NCBI GenBank assembly: GCA_900538475.1
Contig: UPYT01000010.1
Span: forward strand, 38,387-102,386
Direction of reading: 5' to 3'
Source of the DNA: an uncultured Clostridium sp.
GTDB taxonomy: Bacteria; Bacillota; Clostridia; Lachnospirales; Lachnospiraceae
DNA: 64,000 bases
The number at the start of each line of letters is the position of its first letter. Positions within the stretch are counted from its first letter, which is position 1. Both the position numbers and the translations under genes were made by a program. This document shows positions 28,998 to 36,796 of this stretch, in pieces. The notes beneath the pieces were generated by a model, which worked only from the letters and a program-made list of their open reading frames with translations, was not told where the DNA came from and did no database searches.

Positions 28998-30473
28998 TTA
29001 ATTTTTCCGCTCCAGTTTCACAACTGTCTCCACATGCGTAGAATGCCCAAACATATCGCAGCACCGCACCTTCTCCACCTGGTATCCCCTCTCTCCCAGA
29101 TATTTCACATCTCTGGCCAGGGTCGCGGAATCACAGCTTACATACACAACCCGCTTCGGCCCCATTTTTACAATGGTATCCAGGCAGACGGTATCACAGC
29201 CCTTCCGCGGCGGATCCACCACAATCACATCGGCATATACCTGATGCTTCTCATATTGTTCCGGAAGTACCTCTTCTGCCTTTCCCACAAAGAAGCTTAC
29301 ATTATCCATACCGTTCAGTCGGGCATTGGCGCGGGCATCCTCGATGGCCTGAGGTACGATTTCCACGCCATAGACCTGTTTTGCCTTCTGGGCCAGGAAC
29401 AGGGAAATCGTTCCGATTCCGCAGTACAGATCCCAAACAGTTTCCTTTCCCGTCAGCTCTGCATATTCCAAAGCTGTACTGTACAATTTTTCTGTCTGCA
29501 CCGGATTTACCTGGTAAAAAGACAGCGGAGAGATTCTGTATTTCACATTTCCAATATAGTCCGTAATGTATCCTGGCCCAAAAAGATTCACGATCCTGCT
29601 GCCCATAATTACATTTGTCTTCTCCCGGTTGATGCTGACAGAAATGCTTGTTACAGCCGTTCCGTCTCCAAACAGCCCTCTCAGCCGCTCTACAAGCACG
29701 TCCGCTTCTGTCAGGGCTTTCACCTCTCCGTTCAGCACCAGGCACACCATCAGCTCTCCAGTCCGAAATCCCTTCCGAATTAAAACATGACGAACCAGTC
29801 CCCTGTGATTCGCTTCATCATAGGGCTCAATTTTATACTGCTCCATGTGTTCACGGATACACTGAAGAATTGTGCTGTTTTCCCTTACTCCCAAAAGGCA
29901 GTCCTCTGTCTCTATAATAGAATGGGTCCGACCGGCATAAAATCCAGCAATAATCCGGCCGTCCCGGCTTCTTCCAAAGGGAAACTGTGCCTTATTGCGG
30001 TAACACCAGGGATTCTCCATTCCCATAATCGGATAAACAGAGATCGCACCGGATTCAATGCTTTCTTCCTTCCGCAATGCATTGGTAGTTCCATCCTCTT
30101 CATTCCGCAGGCTGCCTTCCTCATCTCTGAAAATCAGATGTTCCAGACCTCCGATTCGCCGCAGATTGCTGCAGACCTTATTTTCTTTAAAGCGCAGCTG
30201 TTCCTGATAATCCATAGCCTGAATCTGACATCCGCCGCACTGACGGGCCACTGGACAAAGAGGGGCTGTTCTCTTGTCGGAAGGCTCCAGCACCTGCAGC
30301 AGCCGGGCGAAGCCGTAAGATTTTTTTACTTTCATTGCCTTAGCCTCCACCCGATCACCAATGACAGCATCCTTAATAAACCAGGTAAACCCATCTGTTT
30401 TCCCGATTCCTTCCCCACTGTCGCTCATATCCTCAATTATTGTCTGAAATACATCATTTTTCTTCCAATCCAT
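28998..30473 (-). CDS. rlmD: 23S rRNA (uracil-C5)-methyltransferase, RlmCD/RumA type
   Basis: A 491-residue SAM-dependent enzyme that methylates uracil C5 in 23S rRNA (one or both of U747 and U1939 in E. coli numbering). An N-terminal TRAM domain (about 5-60) is followed by the [4Fe-4S] cysteine set CPVARQCGGC (with an upstream and a later Cys), the SAM motif DLYCGIGTISLFLA, the catalytic VDPPRKGC and VSCDSATLARD. A Glu/Arg-rich insertion (about 118-142) is unusual. It stands alone, with YhaM upstream across a structured 500-bp gap. Confidence 0.9.
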   Translation of the reverse strand: MDWKKNDVFQTIIEDMSDSGEGIGKTDGFTWFIKDAVIGDRVEAKAMKVKKSYGFARLLQVLEPSDKRTAPLCPVARQCGGCQIQAMDYQEQLRFKENKVCSNLRRIGGLEHLIFRDEEGSLRNEEDGTTNALRKEESIESGAISVYPIMGMENPWCYRNKAQFPFGRSRDGRIIAGFYAGRTHSIIETEDCLLGVRENSTILQCIREHMEQYKIEPYDEANHRGLVRHVLIRKGFRTGELMVCLVLNGEVKALTEADVLVERLRGLFGDGTAVTSISVSINREKTNVIMGSRIVNLFGPGYITDYIGNVKYRISPLSFYQVNPVQTEKLYSTALEYAELTGKETVWDLYCGIGTISLFLAQKAKQVYGVEIVPQAIEDARANARLNGMDNVSFFVGKAEEVLPEQYEKHQVYADVIVVDPPRKGCDTVCLDTIVKMGPKRVVYVSCDSATLARDVKYLGERGYQVEKVRCCDMFGHSTHVETVVKLERKN

Positions 30474-30676
30474 AGCTTCTCCCTGTCTTTATATAAATTT
30501 CTTAACATTTGCTCCCAAAAAAGTTATAATTTCTTCCCAAATTTTGGAAATACTTTAGAATCTTCTCAAACTTTAGACACATTTTTTCGGTATGATATAA
30601 CCATGATGCAGGACGGAACAGAACGACAGCTTAGGATCTGCATCATAATAATGAACAAAGAAGGTTCGTTATTCGC
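30474..30676. other. 5' flank of rlmD with palindrome and paired hairpins
   Basis: This stretch holds a near palindrome TTCCCAAATTTTGGAA (30534-30549), a possible plus-strand promoter (TAGACA 30574-30579, 16 bp, TATAAC 30596-30601) and two inverted repeats: ATGATGCAG/CTGCATCAT (30603-30611 with 30638-30646) and AATAATGAAC/GTTCGTTATT (30647-30656 with 30664-30673). No known RNA family was recognised. Confidence 0.45.
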
Positions 30677-30799
30677 TTATATAAAAGGCCTGGCGGCAAA
30701 CAGCGCGCAACCGTTGCCGGGTCGCCCAACAACAAGTCGTTTCGCCGATGTGATTCCCCTTTCCGCGGCTGAAACGTTTACATATAAACCATACAACAT
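30677..30799 (-). CDS. 40-codon ORF with a consensus ribosome binding site
   Basis: ATG 30799 is preceded by a perfect AGGAGG (30807-30812) at 7-nt spacing and opens a 40-codon frame ending in RPFI and a stop. The peptide is Gly/Ala/Arg-rich with one Cys and no membrane segment. No family recognised. The ribosome site is as good as any in the window, but the frame also lies inside a strongly structured region with a plus-strand promoter candidate and terminator around it, so the conserved entity may be an RNA. Confidence 0.4.
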   Translation of the reverse strand: MLYGLYVNVSAAERGITSAKRLVVGRPGNGCALFAARPFI

Positions 30800-30816
30800 A
30801 CGTATACCTCCTGAAG

Positions 30817-30862
30817 AGGGCTGCCAGAAGTTCCGGATACCGGACTTTCTGGCAGCCCTTTT
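30817..30862 (+). terminator. strong hairpin between yhaM and the 40-codon ORF
   Basis: AGGGCTGCCAGAA and TTCTGGCAGCCCT pair, with an inner TCCGG/CCGGA extension, followed on the plus strand by TTTT. On the minus strand it stands just upstream of the AGGAGG at 30812 and has no T-run. As drawn it best fits a plus-strand terminator, or a 3' end protector of yhaM mRNA. Confidence 0.5.
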
Positions 30863-30974
30863 CGATGCAGCTTCGCTTGTTTTCTGTGCTTTCGTCTCTT
30901 CTCTGCAGCTTCGCCTCTTCCCTGGCGCTCCGTCTGCGCTCTGCTGCTTTGCCTTCTCCCTCCAGATTTCTGGC

Positions 30975-31937
30975 TCAGCGACTCTTTCCGCCTTCCCCAT
31001 CTGAGGTTTTTCTGATATTGGTTTCCAGCAGGCGATTATATCCCAGCCATCCCTGATTATCTCCCGCATTCTGCAGTACCTCAATCATAGTTTCCATTTT
31101 TGCATCTGCATTATCTGCAAAATTCAATGCCATCGCTTCCAGAATTGCCGGTTTTTTCGGAGAACCATATTCCAGCTCTCCATGATGGGCCAGGATACAA
31201 TGCTTTAATTCTGAAGCCAGCTTAGGCGGAAAGCCGGGAATTTCGCGAATGTGATCACTGATCATCTCTGTACCGATAATAATATGGCCCAGCAGCTGTC
31301 CGTCATCTGTATAATCATTTTCCGGAAATGTAGACAATTCCTTCGTCTTTCCAATATCATGGAACAAAGCCGCTGTCAACAGCAAATCCCGGTTCAGCAT
31401 AGGATAAGCTTCTGCAAAATAACTGCACATCTTTGCCACGCTCAGCGTATGCTCCAGAAGTCCTCCTACAAAGCCGTGATGAACGCTCTTTGCCGCACTG
31501 TGGAACCGGAATGCCTTTGCAAAATCTGGATCCCCAAAATAACTCTCCAGAAGCTTCCGCAGATATGGATTTTTCACCGATGCCACAATTCCCAGAAGTT
31601 CTGTGTACATTTTTCCAATGTCCTTGGAAGAAACCGGCAAATAATCTGACGGAATATATTCTCCCTCGTCGGCCTTGCGGATCCGCTTAACATTCAGCTG
31701 ATTAGAACCCATAAACATCGTAACATCTGCATCTACACAGACATAATCCATAGCCTCAAAATTGCCGATTCCCGGAGAACCCAGATCCCAGATTTTGGCA
31801 TCTACTGTTCCTGTCTTATCCTGAAGAATCAGATTTCCGTATTCCTTCCCTGCCTTTGTCAGCGCAATCTGCTTTGTTTTACAAAGATAAACCTCCGAAA
31901 TGCGCATTCCTTCCCTTAAACTGTCAAGATATTTCAT
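30975..31937 (-). CDS. yhaM: 3'-5' exoribonuclease YhaM family
   Basis: A 320-residue protein with an N-terminal OB-fold (about 10-95: GNLILQDKTGTVDAKIWD) and a C-terminal HD domain (about 155-290). The metal ligands are visible as GGLLEHTL, LFHDIGK and LAHHGELE. Family members trim RNA and single-stranded DNA from the 3' end with Mn2+ in the cytoplasm. Length is near the B. subtilis protein. The gene is 82 bp from the HtrA-like gene upstream. Confidence 0.93.
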   Translation of the reverse strand: MKYLDSLREGMRISEVYLCKTKQIALTKAGKEYGNLILQDKTGTVDAKIWDLGSPGIGNFEAMDYVCVDADVTMFMGSNQLNVKRIRKADEGEYIPSDYLPVSSKDIGKMYTELLGIVASVKNPYLRKLLESYFGDPDFAKAFRFHSAAKSVHHGFVGGLLEHTLSVAKMCSYFAEAYPMLNRDLLLTAALFHDIGKTKELSTFPENDYTDDGQLLGHIIIGTEMISDHIREIPGFPPKLASELKHCILAHHGELEYGSPKKPAILEAMALNFADNADAKMETMIEVLQNAGDNQGWLGYNRLLETNIRKTSDGEGGKSR

Positions 31938-32019
31938 AATTGTCCTCTTTCTATATTCGTAACTGTTCTATGTTTCATAATGCTTCTGCCACTCTGTGCA
32001 GCGCCGGACTTTCTGACTC

Positions 32020-33345
32020 TTATCTGGCCCCAACTGTCACCTGAAATTCCAGCTGTGTAAATTCGTCTCTGCCATTGCGGGCCACAGTCACATGAATCAC
32101 CTGTCCGCATTCCAGATTTTCTACAATTCCCTGAAATTCCTTCATATTTGTTGTGTCATGACCATCTATATGAGTAATCACATCCCCATTTTGAATGCCT
32201 GCACTGTAGGCGGGACTGTCCGCCACTGCATGAATGACATAAATTCCTCTCGGACGCCCGCTTTCTGCCAATGCCTCTGATACCGGCTGTCCTACAATTC
32301 CAAAATACGGTATTCCAAGACCATTGGTCAGCTTTTCCAGAATTCCCTTATAATCAGAGATCCCCATAACCGCAGCTGCTTTCCGCTCTCTTGTCCCATC
32401 CCCCTCTGTCTGAGGCTCCAGCGCCCATCCTACCAGCTCTCCTGCTGTATTAAACAGAAAGGTTCCGCTGCGGGTATCTGTCATAATGTCCGCATATAAC
32501 AGACGGCAATGCTGATCCGTAACCTGGACATTTTTCTGGACATAAGAAACCGTACCATAATCTATGGAATGAATCATCCCAGCCGGTCCTCCTGCCGCAA
32601 TCAGCAGCTCGCCCTCCTTGAGCATATAGGAATTGCCCAGAGGAAGAACCTGAATAGAGTCTAAAACCGACGGCTCCATTGCTTCCGTCGAAACGCTGAC
32701 AATAGCCAGACCTGCCACACTGTCCTTTTGCTTCATCTTTCCGTCTACATCACTCACACCAGAAAAGGAAACCTTGATGGAATCGGCCTGCTCCACAGCC
32801 GCTTCCGGCGTTAAAATCAAAAGTTCCTGACCAGTTTTTGCAATAACAGCGCCTGCATAGAGACCAGAGGTCTCCACAGGATTATCAAACCAGTCCGTTT
32901 TCTGCTGTACAGAATGAACCACAGCGATACCCTTATCTATCCTCTGGGCCTGAACTCTCATGCTTCCTATAATAGAATTCAAGTCCTCTATCGTATAGTG
33001 ATAATTTTCAATAACAGACTGAACCTGGTCCTCGATGGGCTCGCTTTCTGTCTCAGGCTCGGTCTGTACTGTCTCTGCGGCAGATGTGTCCGCAGGCTCA
33101 TCCTTGGGAATGGAAATCGGAGGCTCCGTAGCCGGTTCCTCTCCAAAAACACGGTCTGCCATCGGCACAGTCACTGCAAAGCTCACCGCCGCCACGGCTC
33201 CAAATACGGCAGCTGCCAGAACAAGAACCACACCCCGTTCTGCCATCTGCCGTCTGGTTCTTGCAGGACGAACCACCTTTTCACTGATAAACCGCCGGTT
33301 TTCCTTCTTTTCCTGTTCCCTTCCCGGATCACGTATTTCAGGCAT
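32020..33345 (-). CDS. HtrA-like membrane protein with PDZ, degenerate protease
   Basis: A 441-residue protein: basic cytoplasmic segment (1-35), one membrane helix (about 38-60), acidic Thr/Glu/Pro linker, a trypsin-like domain (about 120-325) and a C-terminal PDZ domain (about 345-435, with GIYVIHAVADSPAYSAGIQ). The protease fold is recognisable (GAVIAKTGQELLILTPEAA, GLAIVSVS, RSGTFLFNTAGELVGW), but the His expected in the TNNHV position is Glu/Ala and the Asp of the DLAV motif is Gly; a Ser aligns with GNSGG. It is therefore probably not an active serine protease but a scaffold or sensor. Promoter at 33428-33456. Confidence 0.8.
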   Translation of the reverse strand: MPEIRDPGREQEKKENRRFISEKVVRPARTRRQMAERGVVLVLAAAVFGAVAAVSFAVTVPMADRVFGEEPATEPPISIPKDEPADTSAAETVQTEPETESEPIEDQVQSVIENYHYTIEDLNSIIGSMRVQAQRIDKGIAVVHSVQQKTDWFDNPVETSGLYAGAVIAKTGQELLILTPEAAVEQADSIKVSFSGVSDVDGKMKQKDSVAGLAIVSVSTEAMEPSVLDSIQVLPLGNSYMLKEGELLIAAGGPAGMIHSIDYGTVSYVQKNVQVTDQHCRLLYADIMTDTRSGTFLFNTAGELVGWALEPQTEGDGTRERKAAAVMGISDYKGILEKLTNGLGIPYFGIVGQPVSEALAESGRPRGIYVIHAVADSPAYSAGIQNGDVITHIDGHDTTNMKEFQGIVENLECGQVIHVTVARNGRDEFTQLEFQVTVGAR

Positions 33346-33427
33346 ATTAAAACCTCCTTACTTCGCGTCCTCCCTTTTCGTCAGACTTCCCCCTTCTGAC
33401 GTTTTCCCGTTTTACCTAATTAGTTCC

Positions 33428-33456
33428 ATTATACGTTTGTTAAGGCAAATGTGCAA
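33428..33456 (-). promoter_or_regulatory. promoter of the HtrA-like gene
   Basis: TTGCAC (33451-33456) and TATAAT (33428-33433) on the minus strand, 17 bp apart. It is divergent from the mutS2 promoter 8 bp away. Confidence 0.7.
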
Positions 33457-33463
33457 GAAAAAG

Positions 33464-33492
33464 TTCACTGTACCGGGAAATCGTGTTATAAT
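33464..33492 (+). promoter_or_regulatory. promoter of mutS2
   Basis: TTCACT (33464-33469) and TATAAT (33487-33492) on the plus strand, 17 bp apart, about 60 bp before the mutS2 start. Back-to-back with the promoter of the HtrA-like gene. Confidence 0.7.
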
Positions 33493-33551
33493 CGTAAAGG
33501 AACCAGGGCCTCCGGCCAGATCCAATCAAGAAATCAGGAATGAGGAAATAT

Positions 33552-35942
33552 ATGAATCAAAAAGCATTAAAAACTTTGGAATACCATAAGATCATCAGTC
33601 AGCTTACCGAGTATGCCGGTTCAGCTCCCGGAAAGCTGTTATGTAAAAATCTGATGCCTGCCACAGACTACGAAGCCATTGTGCAGGCCCAGACCGAAAC
33701 TACCGATGCCGTTTCCCGGATCCGCTTAAAGGGCAGCCTGTCCTTTTCCGGCGTCCGTGATATCCGCGACTCTCTGAAACGTCTGGAAATCGGCAGCGCC
33801 CTCAGCATTCTCGAGCTTTTGTCTGTCAGCTCTCTTCTGACAGCCGCAGCCCGGGCCCGGGCCTATGGCCGTCACGAAGAATCCGAGGAATTTCCCGATG
33901 ACTCCTTAGACGGTATGTTTCGGGCGCTGGAGCCCTTAACCCCTGTCAACACAGAGATTAAGCGGTGCATTCTCTCAGAAGATGAGGTAAGCGATGACGC
34001 CAGCCCAGGACTTCGCCAGGTTCGCCGTTCCATGCGAGGCATCAATGACCGGATTCACACTCAGCTGAACAGCATTCTCAACTCCAGCCGCACCTATCTG
34101 CAGGATGCGGTGATTACCATGCGGGACGGAAGATACTGTCTGCCGGTTAAGTCTGAATACAAGAGTCAGGTCAACGGCATGGTACATGATCAGTCGGCCA
34201 CAGGATCTACCCTTTTTATCGAGCCCATGGCAGTGATCCAGTTAAATAATGAGCTGCGTACCCTGGAAATCCAGGAACAAAAGGAAATTGAGGCTGTTCT
34301 GGCTTCCCTGAGCAACGAACTGGCGCCCTATACCGAAGTACTGGCTCTGGATCTGGAGCTTCTCACACAGCTCGACTTTATTTTTGCAAAAGCAGCTCTT
34401 TCCCGCCATTACAAATGCAGTCAGCCCCATTTTAACACCCAGGGGCGTATCCACATTAAGGACGGCCGCCATCCCCTTCTGGATCCGCAGAAGGTAGTGC
34501 CCATTACTCTGTGGCTGGGAAATGATTTCGATCAGCTGATTGTAACAGGTCCCAACACCGGCGGTAAGACGGTTTCCTTAAAAACAGTCGGCCTTTTTAC
34601 CCTTATGGGACAGGCAGGTCTTCATATTCCAGCCTTTGACGGCTCTGAGCTGTCTGTTTTTGAAGAAGTATTTGCAGACATTGGCGATGAGCAGAGCATT
34701 GAACAGAGCCTCAGTACCTTCTCTGCCCATATGACAAATATTGTCCATATTCTGGGAAAGGCAGACAGCCGCTCTCTTTGTCTCTTTGACGAGCTCTGTG
34801 CCGGTACAGATCCAACCGAAGGCGCCGCCCTGGCCATTTCCATTCTGACCTTCCTGCACAATATGAAGTGCCGCACCATGGCTACTACCCATTACAGCGA
34901 GCTGAAGGTCTATGCGCTCAGCACCTCAGGAGTAGAAAATGCCTGCTGCGAATTTGATGTTGCTACTCTGCGCCCCACCTACCGGCTTCTCATTGGAATT
35001 CCGGGAAAGAGCAACGCTTTCGCTATTTCCAAAAAGCTGGGACTGCCGGACTATATTATCGACGATGCCAAAAATCATCTGGAGGCGGAGGACGAAACCT
35101 TCGAGGATATTATCAGCCATCTGGAAGAAAGCCGTGTTACCATCGAAAAGGAGCGGGAGGAAATTCAGAGCTACAAAGCTGAGATCGCCCGCCTGAAATC
35201 CAGCCTGGAGAAAAAGGAAGAACGCTTCGATGAACGCCGGGACAAAATCATCCGCTCTGCCAACGAAGAGGCCCAGCGCATTCTCCGCGAAGCCAAGGAG
35301 ACAGCAGACCGCACCATTAAAAATATCAATAAGCTGGCCTCCTCCTCTGGTGTGGATACCAAGGCACTGGAGCAGGAGCGCACCAAGCTTCGGGATAATT
35401 TAAAGAAGGTAGACAGCAAGCTTTCCCTCAGACAGGAAAGCAAGCCTCATAAGACCATCAATCCCAAGAGCCTGCGGTTAGGCGACGGAGTCCGGGTTCT
35501 GTCCATGAACCTAAAGGGTACAGTCAGCTCCCTTCCAGATGCCCAGGGCAATCTGTTTGTACAGATGGGAATTCTCCGTTCACGGGTCAACTTAAACGAT
35601 CTGGAGCTTCTTCCGGATAACTCTGTCAGCGGTCCTGGTCTGGAAAACCGTCGGAAAGGCACCTCAAGCAGCGGAATCAAAATTTCCAAGTCTGCTTCTG
35701 TCTCTCCGGAAATCAACCTGTTGGGTCTGACTGTAGATGAGGCGATTCCGCAGCTGGATAAATATCTGGATGATGCCTATATTGCCCATCTTCCTCAGGT
35801 TCGGGTGGTTCACGGAAAAGGAACCGGAGCTCTTCGTGCCGGCATACACAAGCATTTACGAAAGGTCAAAATTGTAAAAGAATTCCACCTTGGAGAATTC
35901 GGAGAGGGCGATGCAGGCGTTACGATTGTTGTTTTTAAATAA
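33552..35942 (+). CDS. mutS2: MutS2, ribosome-rescue/anti-recombination ATPase with Smr domain
   Basis: A 796-residue MutS2. The core and clamp (about 1-310) precede the ATPase domain with Walker A GPNTGGKT (about 333) and the CLFDELCAGTDPTEGAAL stretch; a long charged coiled coil follows (about 515-640), then a KOW-like segment and the C-terminal Smr nuclease domain (about 715-796; VRVVHGKGTGALR). MutS2 proteins act on branched DNA and on collided ribosomes. ATG 33552 is chosen because GAGG is correctly spaced; the upstream in-frame ATG at 33540 is too close to its AGGA. The response regulator follows 41 bp later. Confidence 0.95.
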   Translation: MNQKALKTLEYHKIISQLTEYAGSAPGKLLCKNLMPATDYEAIVQAQTETTDAVSRIRLKGSLSFSGVRDIRDSLKRLEIGSALSILELLSVSSLLTAAARARAYGRHEESEEFPDDSLDGMFRALEPLTPVNTEIKRCILSEDEVSDDASPGLRQVRRSMRGINDRIHTQLNSILNSSRTYLQDAVITMRDGRYCLPVKSEYKSQVNGMVHDQSATGSTLFIEPMAVIQLNNELRTLEIQEQKEIEAVLASLSNELAPYTEVLALDLELLTQLDFIFAKAALSRHYKCSQPHFNTQGRIHIKDGRHPLLDPQKVVPITLWLGNDFDQLIVTGPNTGGKTVSLKTVGLFTLMGQAGLHIPAFDGSELSVFEEVFADIGDEQSIEQSLSTFSAHMTNIVHILGKADSRSLCLFDELCAGTDPTEGAALAISILTFLHNMKCRTMATTHYSELKVYALSTSGVENACCEFDVATLRPTYRLLIGIPGKSNAFAISKKLGLPDYIIDDAKNHLEAEDETFEDIISHLEESRVTIEKEREEIQSYKAEIARLKSSLEKKEERFDERRDKIIRSANEEAQRILREAKETADRTIKNINKLASSSGVDTKALEQERTKLRDNLKKVDSKLSLRQESKPHKTINPKSLRLGDGVRVLSMNLKGTVSSLPDAQGNLFVQMGILRSRVNLNDLELLPDNSVSGPGLENRRKGTSSSGIKISKSASVSPEINLLGLTVDEAIPQLDKYLDDAYIAHLPQVRVVHGKGTGALRAGIHKHLRKVKIVKEFHLGEFGEGDAGVTIVVFK

Positions 35943-35983
35943 CTGTTGAAAAACTGTATATTGAACATGGAGGGTCACAACAA

Positions 35984-36694
35984 ATGGCTGAAAAACAGCG
36001 GATTTTAATCGTAGATGACGATGAGAATATTGCGGAACTGATTTCTCTTTATCTTATGAAGGAATGCTACGAAACGAAGATTGTCAATGACGGAGAAGCA
36101 GCGTTGAAAATATTCCCGGATTTCCGTCCCAATCTGATTCTTCTGGATCTGATGCTGCCGGGAATTGACGGCTATCAGGTTTGCCGGGAACTGAGAACCA
36201 TTTCTCAGGTGCCGATTATTATGCTTTCTGCAAAGGGCGAGATTTTTGATAAGGTTCTGGGACTGGAGCTGGGAGCAGATGATTATATGATCAAGCCCTT
36301 TGACTCTAAGGAACTGGTTGCACGGGTAAAGGCTGTCCTGCGGCGATATCAGGCCGTTCCGGCTCCGTCTGTTCCAACAGAAAGCCACCAGGGCAAATAC
36401 GTGGAATATCCGGATCTGGTTGTCAATCTGACGAACTACTCTGTTACTTACCGGGGACGTTCCGTGGAAATGCCCCCCAAGGAGCTGGAGCTTCTTTATT
36501 TTCTGGCGTCCTCTCCCAACCAGGTATTTACCAGAGAACAGCTTCTGGATCACATCTGGGGCTATGAATACATCGGAGACACCCGCACGGTAGATGTACA
36601 CATTAAACGGCTGCGGGAAAAAATCAAGGATCACGCAGACTGGGCTTTAACTACGGTCTGGGGAATTGGCTACAAGTTCGAAGTAAAACGTTAA
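35984..36694 (+). CDS. OmpR/PhoB-type response regulator
   Basis: A 236-residue two-component regulator. The receiver domain (5-120) has the acidic pair DDD, the phospho-acceptor Asp in LILLDLMLPG (about 54), Thr/Ser in MLSAKG and Lys in IKPFD. The winged helix (about 140-232) carries EMPPKELELLYFLASSPNQV and TRTVDVHIKRLREKI. It is read with mutS2. The only sensor kinase in the window lies on the opposite strand, 2.1 kb away beyond a reductase gene; the two may be partners, but this is inferred. Confidence 0.93.
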   Translation: MAEKQRILIVDDDENIAELISLYLMKECYETKIVNDGEAALKIFPDFRPNLILLDLMLPGIDGYQVCRELRTISQVPIIMLSAKGEIFDKVLGLELGADDYMIKPFDSKELVARVKAVLRRYQAVPAPSVPTESHQGKYVEYPDLVVNLTNYSVTYRGRSVEMPPKELELLYFLASSPNQVFTREQLLDHIWGYEYIGDTRTVDVHIKRLREKIKDHADWALTTVWGIGYKFEVKR

Positions 36695-36756
36695 AAGGAG
36701 CTGCGCTCCGGCGGTAACATTTGAAATTACCACCGGAGCTGCAGCTCCTTTTTCCT
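36695..36756. terminator. bidirectional terminator between response regulator and reductase
   Basis: AAAAGGAGCTGC and GCTCCGGCGGTAA pair with TTACCACCGGAGC and GCAGCTCCTTTT. The long stem has A-runs on one side and T-runs on the other, so it can stop transcripts from both of the converging genes. Confidence 0.8.
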
Positions 36757-36796
36757 GTTTCAGGATTTTATTTCCCTGATTCTTATTTTAAAGTTT

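Noticed and set aside
30603..30862. 6S RNA between yhaM and rlmD
   Set aside because: The hairpins are separate and local, not one long duplex with a central bubble, so I did not call it.
30600..31004. Plus-strand reading across the yhaM end
   Set aside because: It overlaps yhaM on the other strand, has no ribosome site and no family resemblance; the codon pattern follows from the antisense of GC-rich genes.
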